Positions 34,279-45,449 of a DNA stretch of 64,000 nucleotides are shown piece after piece. Origin of the DNA: Myxocyprinus asiaticus. Its lineage: Eukaryota; Chordata; Actinopteri; Cypriniformes; Catostomidae. Where the stretch lies: positions 3,802,979 to 3,866,978 of the forward strand of contig NC_059388.1 in assembly GCF_019703515.2 (NCBI RefSeq), in the 5' to 3' direction. The notes beneath the pieces were generated by a model that was not told the DNA's origin, ran no database searches, and worked only from the letters and a program-made list of their open reading frames with translations. The translations under genes and the position numbers were made by a program. Position 1 is the first letter of the stretch; each line of letters opens with the position of its first letter.

Positions 34279-36132
34279 GAATGTCAGATGAACTTTCAAC
34301 TGAATCGCTTGTCTTTAGTATAAACACTTAACTTTACATTGCCCTCTGAATATATAAAATAATTAATCATGATGAGGAAAGCTGTTTGAACCTCTCCTTC
34401 ATATCACTGTATCTAACATTATTGTCAAATCACATAATTTTTCATTTACAATCAAATCAAATCAAAAGAAAATAAAACAATTCAGAGATGTGCCTTTAGC
34501 ACACTTAAAAAACATAAACTGAGAGTGTGAGAGAGAGGGCGGGGGAGGAATTCGGAGGGGGCATTCCACTCCACACTGTTTCTAATCTCATTACAGCTAT
34601 ACTTTCTTTTTCATTTAGAATCTCATAATAATTTAAGTTATTCTTCAACAGTGAAAATAGTGATAATTATACAACACCTATCTTGTAGTCCTGTCATCTT
34701 ACTAATATAATCCCCTCTTTTATTTTTAAGTTAGTTAACTCTCTTATGATTACTTTCTCCCTTTTCTTACTCTTTCTCATGAGAAGGAAATTTATTCTAT
34801 CTAATGAAGCAACACAAATCACCTTTTTTAAACAAACAGAAAAGTAATTAAAATTTTTAAACAAAGTAGTAAAGAGGCACAATGGAAATACAGACAAATC
34901 TCTTGTTTTGAAATATTTGATAAATATCATACACTACGTCATTTTAATGTTTCATGTCTCTTATTATTTTTTTTTATTTTATTTTTTTACATTCTACTGT
35001 TTCAGCATCATTTAGCAATAAGATTTTTCTGTTATTATTCTCTTATACTTCTCAGCATTTTTTGACAAATGATTCAGTTAAATAGCAAAAGCAAACTCCA
35101 CAGTGCAGAAACTGTACGCATCCAAAGCGACACCCCCATTGATCAAGCTCAAAATAGAAATAGTCTACTAGAAAAAAAAAAACACTCAATCAACTCCCTT
35201 CAGCACCCAACAACCCCCTTCTTCAAAGTGAGGGTACTCTCTGGAAAATTTGGGGGAGTAACCAATCCAATAGGTAACTCAAACTTTTCCATCAAGTTTG
35301 TAATATCTAATCTTCACATCAATAAATCAGCGGTTAGATGCTGGATTTAAATTTAGACACTCAGAACAATTTAGACATGGGTATTGAACCCATTGATGGC
35401 ATTCTGGTTAGTTATATAAGACTGAAATCAACTTATCCAGAGAAATTTGTATCCACATTTGAAATGTCAAATCAGTAATGATTACCAGCAGTCATAAGAG
35501 CAGGAGGACTAATCGTATAAAAGCCCACATAATTTTCAGTCTTTTTTCTCCGGACTTCCTCCTGGAGTATTAACAGTTTCAATAAATCATCTGGCCCAGC
35601 CATCTGCAGTGGTGAGAGATTGGTTCCAGACTGAGTTAATGAAACAACATACACATAATGATGACAAAAGAAAGGGTAAAACATAGTTAGTATCAAAGAC
35701 ACACACAGAATAGACGCATGAATATGAAGTTATTAACATTCATAGTTGAGGAATTTACGATGTTCATTTTTAATCTTAATGATTTTCCATGGGTTTCACC
35801 TGCTACCAATGACCAATTGTTCCTTAGCATTATCAGTATTTTTACTGTCAAATATGTCAAAGTTATTTCTTAAATCTTCAAATCAGAACTTCTAATACGA
35901 ATAACGTTTTCCATTTTATGCACTTCAAAAAGGAAAAACAAACGTCTATTTTGTTAGATATCAGAGCATCTGAGCAAAACTGTTTACAGCGTTTGCTGAG
36001 TTCTGCCTCCTTATTGAAGGTTGGAACTTTATTTTCCATTTTATCTGGCATGATTGGTCACATAAAAAAAACCTAAGGAAAAAGCATCACAATATTGGCA
36101 AGGTTGTCACACATAAAGATCATGAGAACAGA
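34279..36132 (-). other. Retroviral element interior, unassigned
   Basis: AT-rich. Minus-strand frames 34930-34694 and 35702-35472 have no recognised domain. A purine-rich GAGAGAGGGCGGGGGAGG stretch lies near 34528. Confidence 0.4.
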
Positions 36133-36134
36133 TA

Positions 36135-37715
36135 CAGGTGCATCTCAATAAATTAGAATGTCGTGGAAAAGTTAATTTATTTCAGTAATTCAACTCAAAT
36201 TGTGAAACTCGTGTATTAAATAAATTCAGTGCACACAGACTGAAGTAGTTTAAGTCTTTGGTTCTTTTAATTGTGATGATTTTGGCTCACATTTAACAAA
36301 AACCCACCAATTCACTATCTCAAAAAATTAGAATACATCATAAGACCAATAAAAAAAAATTTTTTAGTGAATTGTTGGCCTTCTGGAAAGTATGTTCATT
36401 TACTGTATATGTACTCAATACTTGGTAGGGGCTCCTTTTGCTTTAATTACTGCCTCAATTCGGTGTGGCATGGAGGTGATCAGTTTGTGGCACTGCTGAG
36501 GTGGTATGGAAGCCCAGGTTTCTTTGACAGTGGCCTTCAGCTCATCTGCATTTTTTGGTCTCTTGTTTCTCATTTTCCTCTTGACAATACCCCATAGATT
36601 CTCTATAGGGTTCAGGTCTGGTGAGTTTGCTGGCCAGTCAAGCACACCAACACCATGGTCATTTAACCAACTTTTGGTGCTTTTGGCAGTGTGAGCAGGT
36701 GCCAAATCCTGCTGGAAAATTAAATCAGCATCTTTAAAAAGCTGGTCAGCAGAAGGAAGCATGAAGTGCTCCAAAATTTCTTGGTAAACGGGTGCAGTGA
36801 CTTTGGTTTTCAAAAAACACAGTGGACCAACACCAGCAGATGACATTGCACCCCAAATCATCACAGACTGTGGAAACTTAACACTGGACTTCAAGCAACT
36901 TGGGCTATGAGCTTCTCCACCCTTCCTCCAGACTCCAGGACCTTGGTTTCCAAATGAAATACAAAACTTGCTCTCATCTGAAAAGAGGACTTTGGAACAC
37001 TGGGCAACAGTCCAGTTCTTCTTCTCCTTAGCCCAGGTAAGACGCCTCTGACGTTGTCTGTGGTTCAGGAGTGGCTTAACAAGAGGAATACGACAACTGT
37101 AGCCAAATTCCTTGACATGTCTGTGTGTGGTGGCTCTTGATGCCTTGACCCCAGCCTCAGTCCATTCCTTGTGAAGTTCACCCAAATTCTTGAATCGATT
37201 TTGCTTGACAATCGTAAGGCTGAGGTTCTCTCGGTTGATTGTGCATATTTTTCTTCTACACTTTTTCCTTCCACTCAACTTTCTGTTAACATGCTTGGAT
37301 ACAGCACTCTGTGAACAGCCAGCTTCTTTGGCAATGAATGTTTGTGGCTTACCCTCCTTGTGAAGGGTGTCAATGATTGTCTTCTGGACAACTGTCAGAT
37401 CAGCAGTCTTCCCCATGATTGTGTAGCCTAGTGAACCAAAATGAGAGACCATTTTGAAGGCTCAGGAAACCTTTGCAGGTGTTTTGAGTTGATTAGCTGA
37501 TTGGCATGTCACCATATTCTAATTTTTTGAGATAGTGAATTGGTGGGTTTTTGTTAAATGTGAGCCAAAATCATCACAATTAAAAGAACCAAAAACTTAA
37601 ACTACTTCAGTCTGTGTGCATTGAATTTATTTAATACACGAGTTTCACAATTTGAGGTGAATTACTGAAATAAATGAACTTTTCCACGACATTCTAATTT
37701 ATTGAGATGCACCTG
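36135..37715 (-). mobile_element. Intact Tc1-type transposon with 201-bp terminal inverted repeats
   Basis: TA (36133-36134 and 37716-37717) flanks ends that both read CAGGTGCATCTCAATAAATT. The inverted repeats span 36135-36335 and 37515-37715, and by hand I count four mismatches in 201 bp. A single uninterrupted transposase gene lies between them on the minus strand. Length 1581 bp, normal for Tc1. It is inserted in the retroviral element, so it is younger than that. Everything needed for autonomous transposition appears present, though activity is unproven. Confidence 0.95.
36415..37452 (-). CDS. Tc1-type DD34E transposase, intact
   Basis: The 345-residue open frame has no internal stop or frameshift. 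It carries an N-terminal paired-like DNA-binding region (about residues 14-115: first helix-turn-helix GKPQTFIAKEAGCSQSAVSK, basic GRPR-like linker SGRKKCRRK at 60-68, then a second helix-turn-helix). The catalytic core has D159 (LFSDESKF), D249 (LIFQQDLAPAH) and E284 (NSPDLNPIENLW). Thirty-four residues separate the second D and E, which defines the DD34E class. It would cut at the 201-bp inverted repeats and insert at TA in the nucleus. The second methionine, at residue 13 (MGKTADL), is an alternative start and matches the usual family start better. Family length is about 340. Confidence 0.95.
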   Translation of the reverse strand: MVSHFGSLGYTIMGKTADLTVVQKTIIDTLHKEGKPQTFIAKEAGCSQSAVSKHVNRKLSGRKKCRRKICTINRENLSLTIVKQNRFKNLGELHKEWTEAGVKASRATTHRHVKEFGYSCRIPLVKPLLNHRQRQRRLTWAKEKKNWTVAQCSKVLFSDESKFCISFGNQGPGVWRKGGEAHSPSCLKSSVKFPQSVMIWGAMSSAGVGPLCFLKTKVTAPVYQEILEHFMLPSADQLFKDADLIFQQDLAPAHTAKSTKSWLNDHGVGVLDWPANSPDLNPIENLWGIVKRKMRNKRPKNADELKATVKETWASIPPQQCHKLITSMPHRIEAVIKAKGAPTKY

Positions 37716-37717
37716 TA

Positions 37718-38343
37718 TTAAGAGTACAACTTCAGCAAATTAAAAAAAAAAAAAACAGAGAACATGAAATGATCCAAATCATTCTTAATTTTATTTATTT
37801 TAATTCTAGTCTCAAAGGCAGCTCTCAGTGTACCCAAGATCAACCAATGCCTACACTGTTAATATAAAACAAGAAAATTAAAGAAAAATATCTAATCTTA
37901 ATTAAAACAATCTGCTAGCTATCTGTCTTTTCTAAATTCGGGATGCCCCTGTCTGAGTAGAGACACCAATAGAAACAAGTTCTCCCATTCAAAGTCTGCA
38001 GGCACCATCCTTAGAGAGTAAGGGGTCATAGGTTTCTGTTTATTCAGGGCACTAACAGAATCACTCTCAATCTCTCCATCAGACAGTCCCTAACAAAATA
38101 ATAAACTCTACCTATCTTATTTTTGTTGGTTGATCAAGTTTACACCGATAAAGTTGCAACTCACATGCAAATTTGTTCTCCAGACATACTTAAACACATA
38201 GTAATTCAAAAACAAAACATATAATCATGAGTTCTTACATTTAGATATCAAGACTTTATAGTGTTTAATTTAATATTGTTAAAAATGTTATTCTCTCATA
38301 AACTGGATCAGACAGAATGTAAAACAGACACATGAATGTGAAG
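37718..38343 (-). other. Retroviral element interior, unassigned
   Basis: AT-rich sequence between the Tc1 and the DIRS insert. No coding signal seen. Confidence 0.4.
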
Positions 38344-38489
38344 TTCCCTATCTGTCACTCACTCGACGTTGTGTCGATGTAGTGACACTAGGGGTCACTC
38401 TTGGGAGCCCGAGACTCCTCTGGTCTTTGATAAAAGGCCAATGAAAATTGGCGAGTGGTATTTGCATGCCACTCCCCCGGACATACGGG

Positions 38490-38497
38490 TATAAAAG
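38490..38497 (+). promoter_or_regulatory. TATA box in D1 terminal repeat
   Basis: TATAAAAG within GGGTATAAAAGGAGCTGG, preceded 26 bp upstream by ATTTGCATGCC (octamer-like). The same pair occurs in the other three terminal repeats of D1 and D2, so this is probably the element promoter. Confidence 0.6.
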
Positions 38498-38780
38498 GAG
38501 CTGGTATGCAACCACTCATTCAGATTTTCTCTTCAGAGCCGAATGGTCATTCTCATTGAGCTGAATTCTACTGTTCATTCACCTCTGCTGGATCTGACGG
38601 TGCATTTCAGCAGCTTCTCCCTCCTCTGCACTGGTGCACTGCAGAGGACGCCCATGGGTGCTTCGGCAGAAAACAAGAGAGTATATTTTCTGAAAGAGCT
38701 TTTTTCCTCTAAAAGAGTATACATTTCTCTAAAAGGGCGGCACACACGGAACGTCTTTCTAAAGACGCGTCTTTTTAAAG

Positions 38781-40110
38781 ATGCCTTTCCGATTGTGTGT
38801 TATTCCTGGTTGCGGTCGTTATCTCTCAACTTCGGATGGTCATGATCGCTGTCTTTCGTGCCTGGGCGCGACCCACACGGAGGCAGCTTTGTGGATGGTT
38901 CATGTTCTCATTGCGAGAACATGACCATGGCAACGTTACTACCCGCCTCGGTCCTTCTACCTACGGGTATGGGGCCAGCGCGGCTAGCACTGTGGGCGAT
39001 TTGGGGACCCCAATGGAATCGTCTCTGCCGGGTATCCCCCCACGGACCTCCCATTCCCCAGCACTTCTCGTCTGCCCCAATCGGGCTTCCAGATGAGTTC
39101 GCCAGCTCGTCTCATGGCGAGTCTGGCATCTTGTTCAGAGCCCGTGAAGATGATGAGCTCTCGAGCGCAGCATCGGAGAGCGGGCTTGTCCAGTCGGACG
39201 CAGAAGCCTCAGCTGGGCTTCCCCCTTCGGTGACGATTGCCCAGTCACAGGCCGATGCCGAAATGACGGACATGCTTTCCCGGGCGGCCACGAGTGTTGG
39301 GTTAGAGTGGAACCCTCCGCTCTCCCCTGAACCCTCAAGGCTTGATGATTGGTTCCTGGGCTCGCGGTGCCGCTCAAAGCAGCCATGCCCCACTCCAGTG
39401 CCATTCTTCCCGGAAGTGCATGAAGAGCTGGCGAGATCGTGGGAGGCACCTTTTACTGCCCGGCCCCGATTCCGCAGTTCCCGCGCTCTCACTACCCTCG
39501 ATGGCGGGGTGGCCAGGGGCTATACGGCGATTCACCCGGTGGATAAGGCGCTCGCGGTGCACCTATGCCCGCAGAGTGCTGCCACCTGGCGCGGATGCCC
39601 TAAGCTCCCATCTAAGCCCTGTAGGCTCACGTCGTCCCTGACGGCTGAAGCCTACAGCGCTGCTGGACAAGCTGCCTCTACCCTGCATGCCATGGCTCTC
39701 CTGCAGGTCCACCAAGCCAAGGCGTTGAAAGAACTTCACGAGGGTAGTTCCACCCTAGATTTGATGCAGGAACTGCGCTCAGCGACTGACCTCACTCTCC
39801 GAACGACGAAGGTCACGGCGTGGTCTCTCGGGCAGACGATGGCCACACTAGTGGTCAAGGAGCGCCACCTTTGGCTCAATTAGGTCGAGATGGGTGAGGC
39901 CGACAAGACATGGTTCCTTACTGCCCCCATTTCCCAGGCTGGCCTATTCGGCGACACCGTGGAGGACTTTGCCCAGCAGTTCTTGGCGGTGAAGCAGCAG
40001 ACGGAGGCAATCCGGCACATTCTGCCCGGCGCGGCTCAAGATCGCGCACCCCATCTGCTCGTCGCCAAGGGCATCCCCCTGCGGCGCAGGAAGCAGACGC
40101 CACCCGTCTC
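38781..40110 (+). pseudogene. DIRS Gag-like protein (D1), interrupted
   Basis: A start at 38781 (MPFRLCVIPGCGRYLSTSDG) opens a Cys-rich N-terminus with CVIPGC, CLSCLG and CSHCEN pairs, probably a zinc-binding module. A frame change near 38890 leads into the frame 38858-39883, whose later part (about residues 240-340) is helical and conserved with D2 (for example SAAGQAASTLHAMALLQVHQ). A TAG at 39881-39883 interrupts WLN*VEMGEADK where D2 reads WLNLVEMGEADK. Function by analogy: RNA-binding structural protein. Could be read only with a frameshift and readthrough. Confidence 0.68.
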
Positions 40111-40319
40111 ACAGCATGAAAACGCGAGAGGACGAGGAGCAGGTCATCCTGGTAGCACCCTACTGGCCCACCCAGACGTGGTTCTCGGACCTCATGCTCC
40201 TCGCGACAGCTCCCCCCTGGCGAATTCCCCTGAGAAAGGACCTTCTTTCTCAGGGAAGGGGCACCCTCTGGCACCTGTGACCAGACCTCTGGAATCTCCA
40301 TGTCTGGCCCCTTGATGGG

Positions 40320-41337
40320 ACGTGGAAGACCTAAGCAGTCTACCACCTGCAGTGGTAGACACAATCACTCAGGCTAGGGCCCCCTCTATAAGGCGCCTGT
40401 ATGCCTTTAAGTGGCGTCTGTTCACTAAGTGGTGTTCGTCCCAACGGGAAGACCCCCAGAGATGCGCAGTCAGATCAGTGCTTTCCTTCCTGCAGGAGAG
40501 GTTGGAAGGAAGGCTGTCCCCTTCCACCTTGAAGGTCTACGTTGCCGCCATAGCAGCACACCACGACACAGTCGACGGTAAGTCCTTAGGGAAGCACAAC
40601 CTGATCATCAAGCTCCTAAGAGGCACCAGGAGGTTGAATCCCTCCAGACCGCGCCTCATTCCCTCATGGGACCTCTCTGTAGTTCTTCAGGGTCTACAGA
40701 GAGCCCCCTTTTAGTCTTTGCAGTCAGCCGAGCTTAAGGCACTCTCCTTGAAGACTGCCCTCCTGACTGCGCTCACTTCCATCAAGAGGGTAGGAGATCT
40801 GCAAGCGTTCTCTGTCAGTGAAACGTGCCTGGAGTTCGGTCCGGGTTACTCTCATGTGATCCTGAGACCCCGACCGGGATATGTGCCCAAGGTTCGCACC
40901 ACCCCTTTTAGGGACCAGGTGGTGAACCTGCAAGCGCTGCCCCAGGAGGAGGCAGACCCAGCCCTGTCGTTGCTGTGTCCGATGCGCGGTTTACACATCT
41001 ATTTGGATCACATGCAGAGCTTTAGAATCTCTGAGCAGCTCTTTGTCTGCTTTGGTGCACAGCGGAAAGGAAGCGCTGTCTCCAAGCGGAGGATTGCCCA
41101 CTGGCTCATTGACACCATAACTATGGCATATCATGCCCAGGACATGCCGCCCCCGGTAGGGCTACGAGCCTATTCTACCAGGGGTGCAGCGGCTTCCTGG
41201 GCCCTGGCCAGTAATGCCTCTCTAACAGACATTTGCAGAGCAGCGGGCTGGGCAACACCCAACACCTTTGCAAGGTTCTACAACCTCCGGGTGGAACCGG
41301 TTTCATCCCAGGTAGTGGCACGCAACACAAGCGGATA
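40320..41337 (+). pseudogene. DIRS tyrosine recombinase (D1), one stop codon
   Basis: Frame 40322-40711 gives the N-terminal SAM-like domain (ITQARAPSIRRLYAFKWRLF, then ERLEGRLSPSTLKVYVAAIA). A TAG at 40712 interrupts, and the same frame continues to 41337 with the catalytic domain: LTSIKRVGDLQA (first Arg), RAYSTRGAAASWA (the H-x-x-R box, here with Tyr in place of His) and GWATPNTFARFYNL (nucleophile Tyr). The enzyme inserts circular element DNA without target duplication. The single stop and the His-to-Tyr change suggest recent loss of function. Confidence 0.85.
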
Positions 41338-42089
41338 AGCCCGGGATAGCTGGCCAGGTGAATCACTTGCACAAAGCGCCTTCCACCTCCTTTTGAGCTG
41401 AAGACGTGCACCATTAATTCCCAGTAGTGTTCACAAGTTTGTTCCCTGGTTGTCTTCCTCCGAGCCCTGTGGCAGTCGAGTTTTCGGAGAGATTCGCTGC
41501 TGGCCCAGTACACGTGCTAACAAAGAGTCCTGTTCTGGGGTAGGTGCTCCGCATGTGGCAGTTCCCTGTAAGGCTAACCCCATGTGATATATATCTTCCA
41601 TTAATTCGTTTCCCTGTTGGCAAACTGTGTCTTCCTTGGGCAGAGCTCCTCTCCCCCAGTCTCCATGTTTGTAGTAACTCCTCCCCCATTGGGCAGGATC
41701 TACCTTGAAGACTCTCCACATGGTTGGAAAGACCATGTGACATATCTTTCCACTAAAATATCCCCCCTCTCTTTGGGCGAGGTGTGGTCTCCGCTGTCTT
41801 CTCCTTGGGAGGGACACCCCCTGACTAGACCTGGCGGCCCAATCGGATAATCCCCCTTCTTTTTTAGGGAGTGGAAAAAAGAGAAGGGAAAAAGAGGCCA
41901 CGACTGGGTTAAGCCTGTCTCAATCACTTGGGTAGTCGACTTGTCCCCAAAAAGGGCCGTTCGACACTCATAACTATGTTGGGGGAGGTTACGTGTCAAC
42001 CTGGTATGCTGGCTATGAGGCACACAGTAGTTTGCCCACCACACACCGCTAGTTCACGTAACACAGTTCAGCCAACTGTGGCATTTCGT
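41338..42089 (+). other. D1 3' non-coding region
   Basis: GC-rich sequence after the recombinase stop. It aligns in inverted orientation with 52960-53720 of D2. Open frames on both strands here are shadows; none is conserved. Confidence 0.6.
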
Positions 42090-42210
42090 ATAGGGACCCC
42101 TAGTGTCACTACATCGACACAACGTCGAGTGAGTGACAGAGTGGGAACGTCATGGTTACTTGTGTAACCTCCATTCCCTGATGGAGGGAACAAGACATTG
42201 TGTTCCTCCT
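42090..42210. repeat. Internal complementary region of D1
   Basis: GTGTCACTACATCGACACAA...GAGTGAGTGACAG (about 42110-42140) is the complement of the left end (38347-38396). It is immediately followed by GTCATGGTTACTTGTGTAACC (about 42150-42171), the complement of the right end (42460-42480). This juxtaposition mirrors the junction of a circular intermediate and is the template for regenerating the ends in DIRS replication. Confidence 0.85.
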
Positions 42211-42496
42211 GCCACAACGCTGAACTACCCGCTGAAATGGCCGGACCTTATATCGGCTCCTCAGCATAAAACCTGAATGAGTGGTTGCATACCAGCTCCT
42301 TTTATTACCCGTATGTCCGGGGGAGTGGCATGCAAATACCACATGCCAATTTTCATTGGCCTTTTATCAAAGACCAGAGGTGTCTCTAGGGCTCCCAAGA
42401 GTGACCCCTAGTGTCACTACATCGACACAACGTCTCGTTCCCTCCATCAGGGAACGGAGGTTACACAAGTAACCATGACGTTTTCACATTTAAGGT

Positions 42497-42814
42497 TTAC
42501 TTTTTATACTCGTTACAAAATATAATTTTCTTATTAGTCAGTTTCACCCTTCTTTTTAATTTCTCTTTCCCATTTTCTTGACATCTTAGCATTTCCATTT
42601 GCTTAATCATGGCTTTGATAAATAGTGACCTCAATAAAGGAAGTACACAACAAAACAATAGCCCTCCTATCATTATTGCAATTCCCAAAAACATTCCCAA
42701 TTTACATAATGCATCTCTCCCTAACAAATTAACAGGATTCTGATTTGATACCAGGTAAAGTATGGTTGCACTTTTGTTTTTAGTTTGTAGCCTTTTTCTC
42801 TTCCCTGTGCCCAC
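42497..42814 (-). pseudogene. Retroviral protease-to-transmembrane fusion remnant
   Basis: A short minus-strand frame has PVNLLGRDALCKLG, resembling the C-terminal end of a retroviral aspartic protease. It is followed at once by a roughly 22-residue hydrophobic stretch with a CC pair, a basic stop-transfer segment and a charged tail, as in the membrane anchor of an Env transmembrane subunit. All of Pol and most of Env would lie between these in an intact provirus, so this is best explained by a large internal deletion that fused the two ends. The protease catalytic site is absent. No functional protein is implied. Confidence 0.5.
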
Positions 42815-44193
42815 CTTCTTATATTTATCAGAGAATTTTCTCCTTCCTTTTTGAACAGTGCTAGCATTTCTCTCTCTTTTTCCCTTTTTGTTTCTCTCTT
42901 CTAATTTTTTTTACTCTTATCTTTAGTTTTATCTTTTTTTATCAAAGTTTCCATTTCCTCGCACAACACTATACAAATGTCCCTTCCTTTGGCCATTTTG
43001 TCATCATATCTTTGTTCTCTTTTGCCATTTCCTTGAGAGCTTATTTATAAGTTCTCTGCACAATGGATATTTTAATCCTAATTAGGAAAAAATTATCAAT
43101 GTATCAATTTTTGTAACAATTTTTATTTGTTCGAATAATATGATCTTCCAAAAGAAATTCAATTATATTTATTTATTTATAAACCAATTTCCAATATCTT
43201 CTCCTATAACATGCACTTTAATTGTAATAATTATTATACCACGTACATGTATAAATGTTCCTATATGTTGTCAATTTACTTTTAGGATCACTCTGTATCC
43301 AAATAGTGCCAAACAACAATAACAGCTGCTTTTTCTTTTATAAGCTGAGTCTTTATTTCTTTCACTGTTATTTTTACTTGCATATAAAAAATTAAAAAAT
43401 ATTTTATCACCATTAATTTAGATAAATCATTAAATTTAGAGGATAAATGAATATCTTATTATTTTTTGTTTATTTCCTACTACAATAATCTGCAAAGCCA
43501 ATATCTTGAAACAGTTTTTCTAATTTGTTTCACCTTCACTTTTCAATACACAGCATTTATACAAGTCCCTTTATTATTTAGTTATTTTGCTTTCTCATTT
43601 CTTTGAGATTTTATCAATCAATTATGTACACAGTGGATTTCTAGATTTTAGTATTTCCACTGGAGTGTTTGCCATAATTATACCTTATGTAATATAACAA
43701 CACTTATCTTAAATACAACCTTTGTTTAAAATCCAATTACTTAGTTGACTTTAGTTTAATGCAATACACTGGACTAAAAGCTTTATTGTTTACCCAGATA
43801 ATATGATTTCCCAAATGGAATTCAATCACTTTATAGTTCTTTATAATTTCAATATTCTTACTTGTCACTGTGATATGAACTTTAACTCTAAGCACAGTTA
43901 TACAACTTGAATGTATAAATTATCTATATGAAGTCAAATACATTTCTATGCTACAGTATAGTTTAGGAGTTATGATCTGGCACATGTCCAACAACAGCTA
44001 CTCTTTCTCACTTTAGTTAATCTTACATCAGGCTTCCTTCATGGCATGAAAAGAACAGCCCAAGACTAAATTTTGTCCAGCCAGCTAAGAGTTAACTTTT
44101 TGCTTTCGTGCACATTTTGTTTTACAGCTGTGTTGCCTCACCGTTTTTATTCTTCTTCCTATTGTCAGTTTATACTGTATTATATTTACCCTT

Positions 44194-44196
<3 letters not shown>

Positions 44197-44264
<68 letters not shown>
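44197..44264. repeat. (TA)n microsatellite
   Basis: Long uninterrupted TA run. Confidence 0.97.
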
Positions 44265-44266
<2 letters not shown>

Positions 44267-45428
44267 CATTGGTTTTAACTCGTTGAAAAGAGGCCTAAAT
44301 ATATTTTCTTTGCTGTAAATTGCATATATACTCCTCATTAGTTATGCAGTAAAAGCTGAGTCTCTCTATCTGGATCACAAATTCTACAATTTGAAGAATG
44401 GCCAAACAACCTACAAAGCCAATATCTCGGAACGTTTTTGTTTTCTCTGTGTTAACAAAGAAAATTCCTTTCCAAATTTTCACAAGAGACAGGCTTTCAT
44501 TCCCAACATCCATTCAACATATAAAAGACAAACCTTCTTTATTAGACAACATTTACTCCATTCATCGTATCCCTTTAATTTGTTATTTTTAAGGCTCATA
44601 TTATATTCAAATTCACACTTGTCCCCTTATTTATAGGACTCATATAACATACATTCTGTGTTCCTTTTATTTTAAGGATGCATCATACATTCCAGTCCCT
44701 CTACTGGGCTCATATTTGTACTCAGTCATACACTTCCATACGCAATCGTACTTCAGTCACACTTTACACACATTCAAACACAGACACAAACACTCTCACA
44801 GACACAGAAACTTTCACACTTTTTACAAACACAAGGCCTTTATAAACACAGAGCTCTCAAAAAATACAGTAAAATTCTAAAATGCAACTATTCTACCACC
44901 TCTCTTAGGTGACCTACCAAACAGCCCTTCACACCGATTCAGTTCCTTGACACGATGAAAAGTGTATTTAGTAGGATTTTTTCCTACCCTTTTGAACTCT
45001 GTGATTCACTTCCTCAACACAACAGAGCAGTATCCACAGGACTTTTACACATACACTTTTCCTATTCTACACTCCCTGTCAGTTCTGCTCTCACTGATAT
45101 ACTTCCTCAACACAGTGAAAAACAATGCCCTGCAAGATTTTTGCCTACCTGGCTTCTTTAAACTTTATCTGCTTTAATTTACTGTTATCCATTTAGGCCC
45201 TCTTAACAGTAAAAACAGATCATTGCATGCAATTATTTCTTCTGGAATCAAAACCCTTTTAGTCTTTTTCTCTTTCAATTTGGAGAAGCTTTTTGAGTGT
45301 CCTTACCACCACTGGCATGCACCACAAATTAATTATAAGCAAAAATGCTTACCTTTAAGTGGCCACCTATCTGTGGTGTTGCCTGTCTAGTCAGCCTGCC
45401 ATGGTCTTTCACTCTTATGCTCCTTCCA

Positions 45429-45446
45429 GTCCCATCTGGGGTGCCA
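45429..45446 (-). promoter_or_regulatory. Retroviral primer-binding site
   Basis: On the minus strand, after the LTR end (...CCACAACA) and AAT, the sequence reads TGGCACCCCAGATGGGAC. The TGGCRCCC start resembles lysine-tRNA primer sites but diverges after eight bases, so the tRNA is uncertain. Confidence 0.55.
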
Positions 45447-45449
45447 ATT

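Larger units (their letters stand above)
38344..42483 (+). mobile_element. DIRS-type YR retroelement D1, RT/RNase H deleted
   Basis: GC-rich island in AT-rich host sequence. It has inverted terminal repeats (about 38374-38523 against 42273-42434) and an internal complementary region at 42090-42210 that joins the complements of both extreme ends, the arrangement specific to DIRS retroelements. It encodes a Gag-like protein (38781-40110) and a tyrosine recombinase (40320-41337). The joint near 40125, where Gag-region sequence runs into REDEEQV, removes the RT and most of RNase H that the sister copy at 52546-58376 retains. No target duplication is expected for YR integration. It could only move with enzymes supplied in trans. 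Confidence 0.85.
42484..45449 (-). other. Retroviral element 5' interior, mostly non-coding
   Basis: AT-rich stretch between D1 and the 5' LTR. Apart from the remnant at 42497-42814 I see no coding signal. A (TA)n run is at 44197-44264. A primer-binding-site-like TGGCACCCCAGATGGGAC lies in the complement of about 45429-45446, just inside the LTR at 45450. Confidence 0.5.

Noticed and set aside
30967..38343. Functional retroviral genes
   Set aside because: No continuous Gag, Pol or Env frame is present; only short unassigned frames and inserted elements.
39112..39562. Antisense open frames across D1 gag
   Set aside because: GC-rich codon shadow of the sense Gag frame; not homologous to anything seen in D2 antisense.
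41414..42342. Several antisense open frames in the D1 3' region
   Set aside because: Non-coding 3' and internal complementary regions; the matching part of D2 has different open frames.
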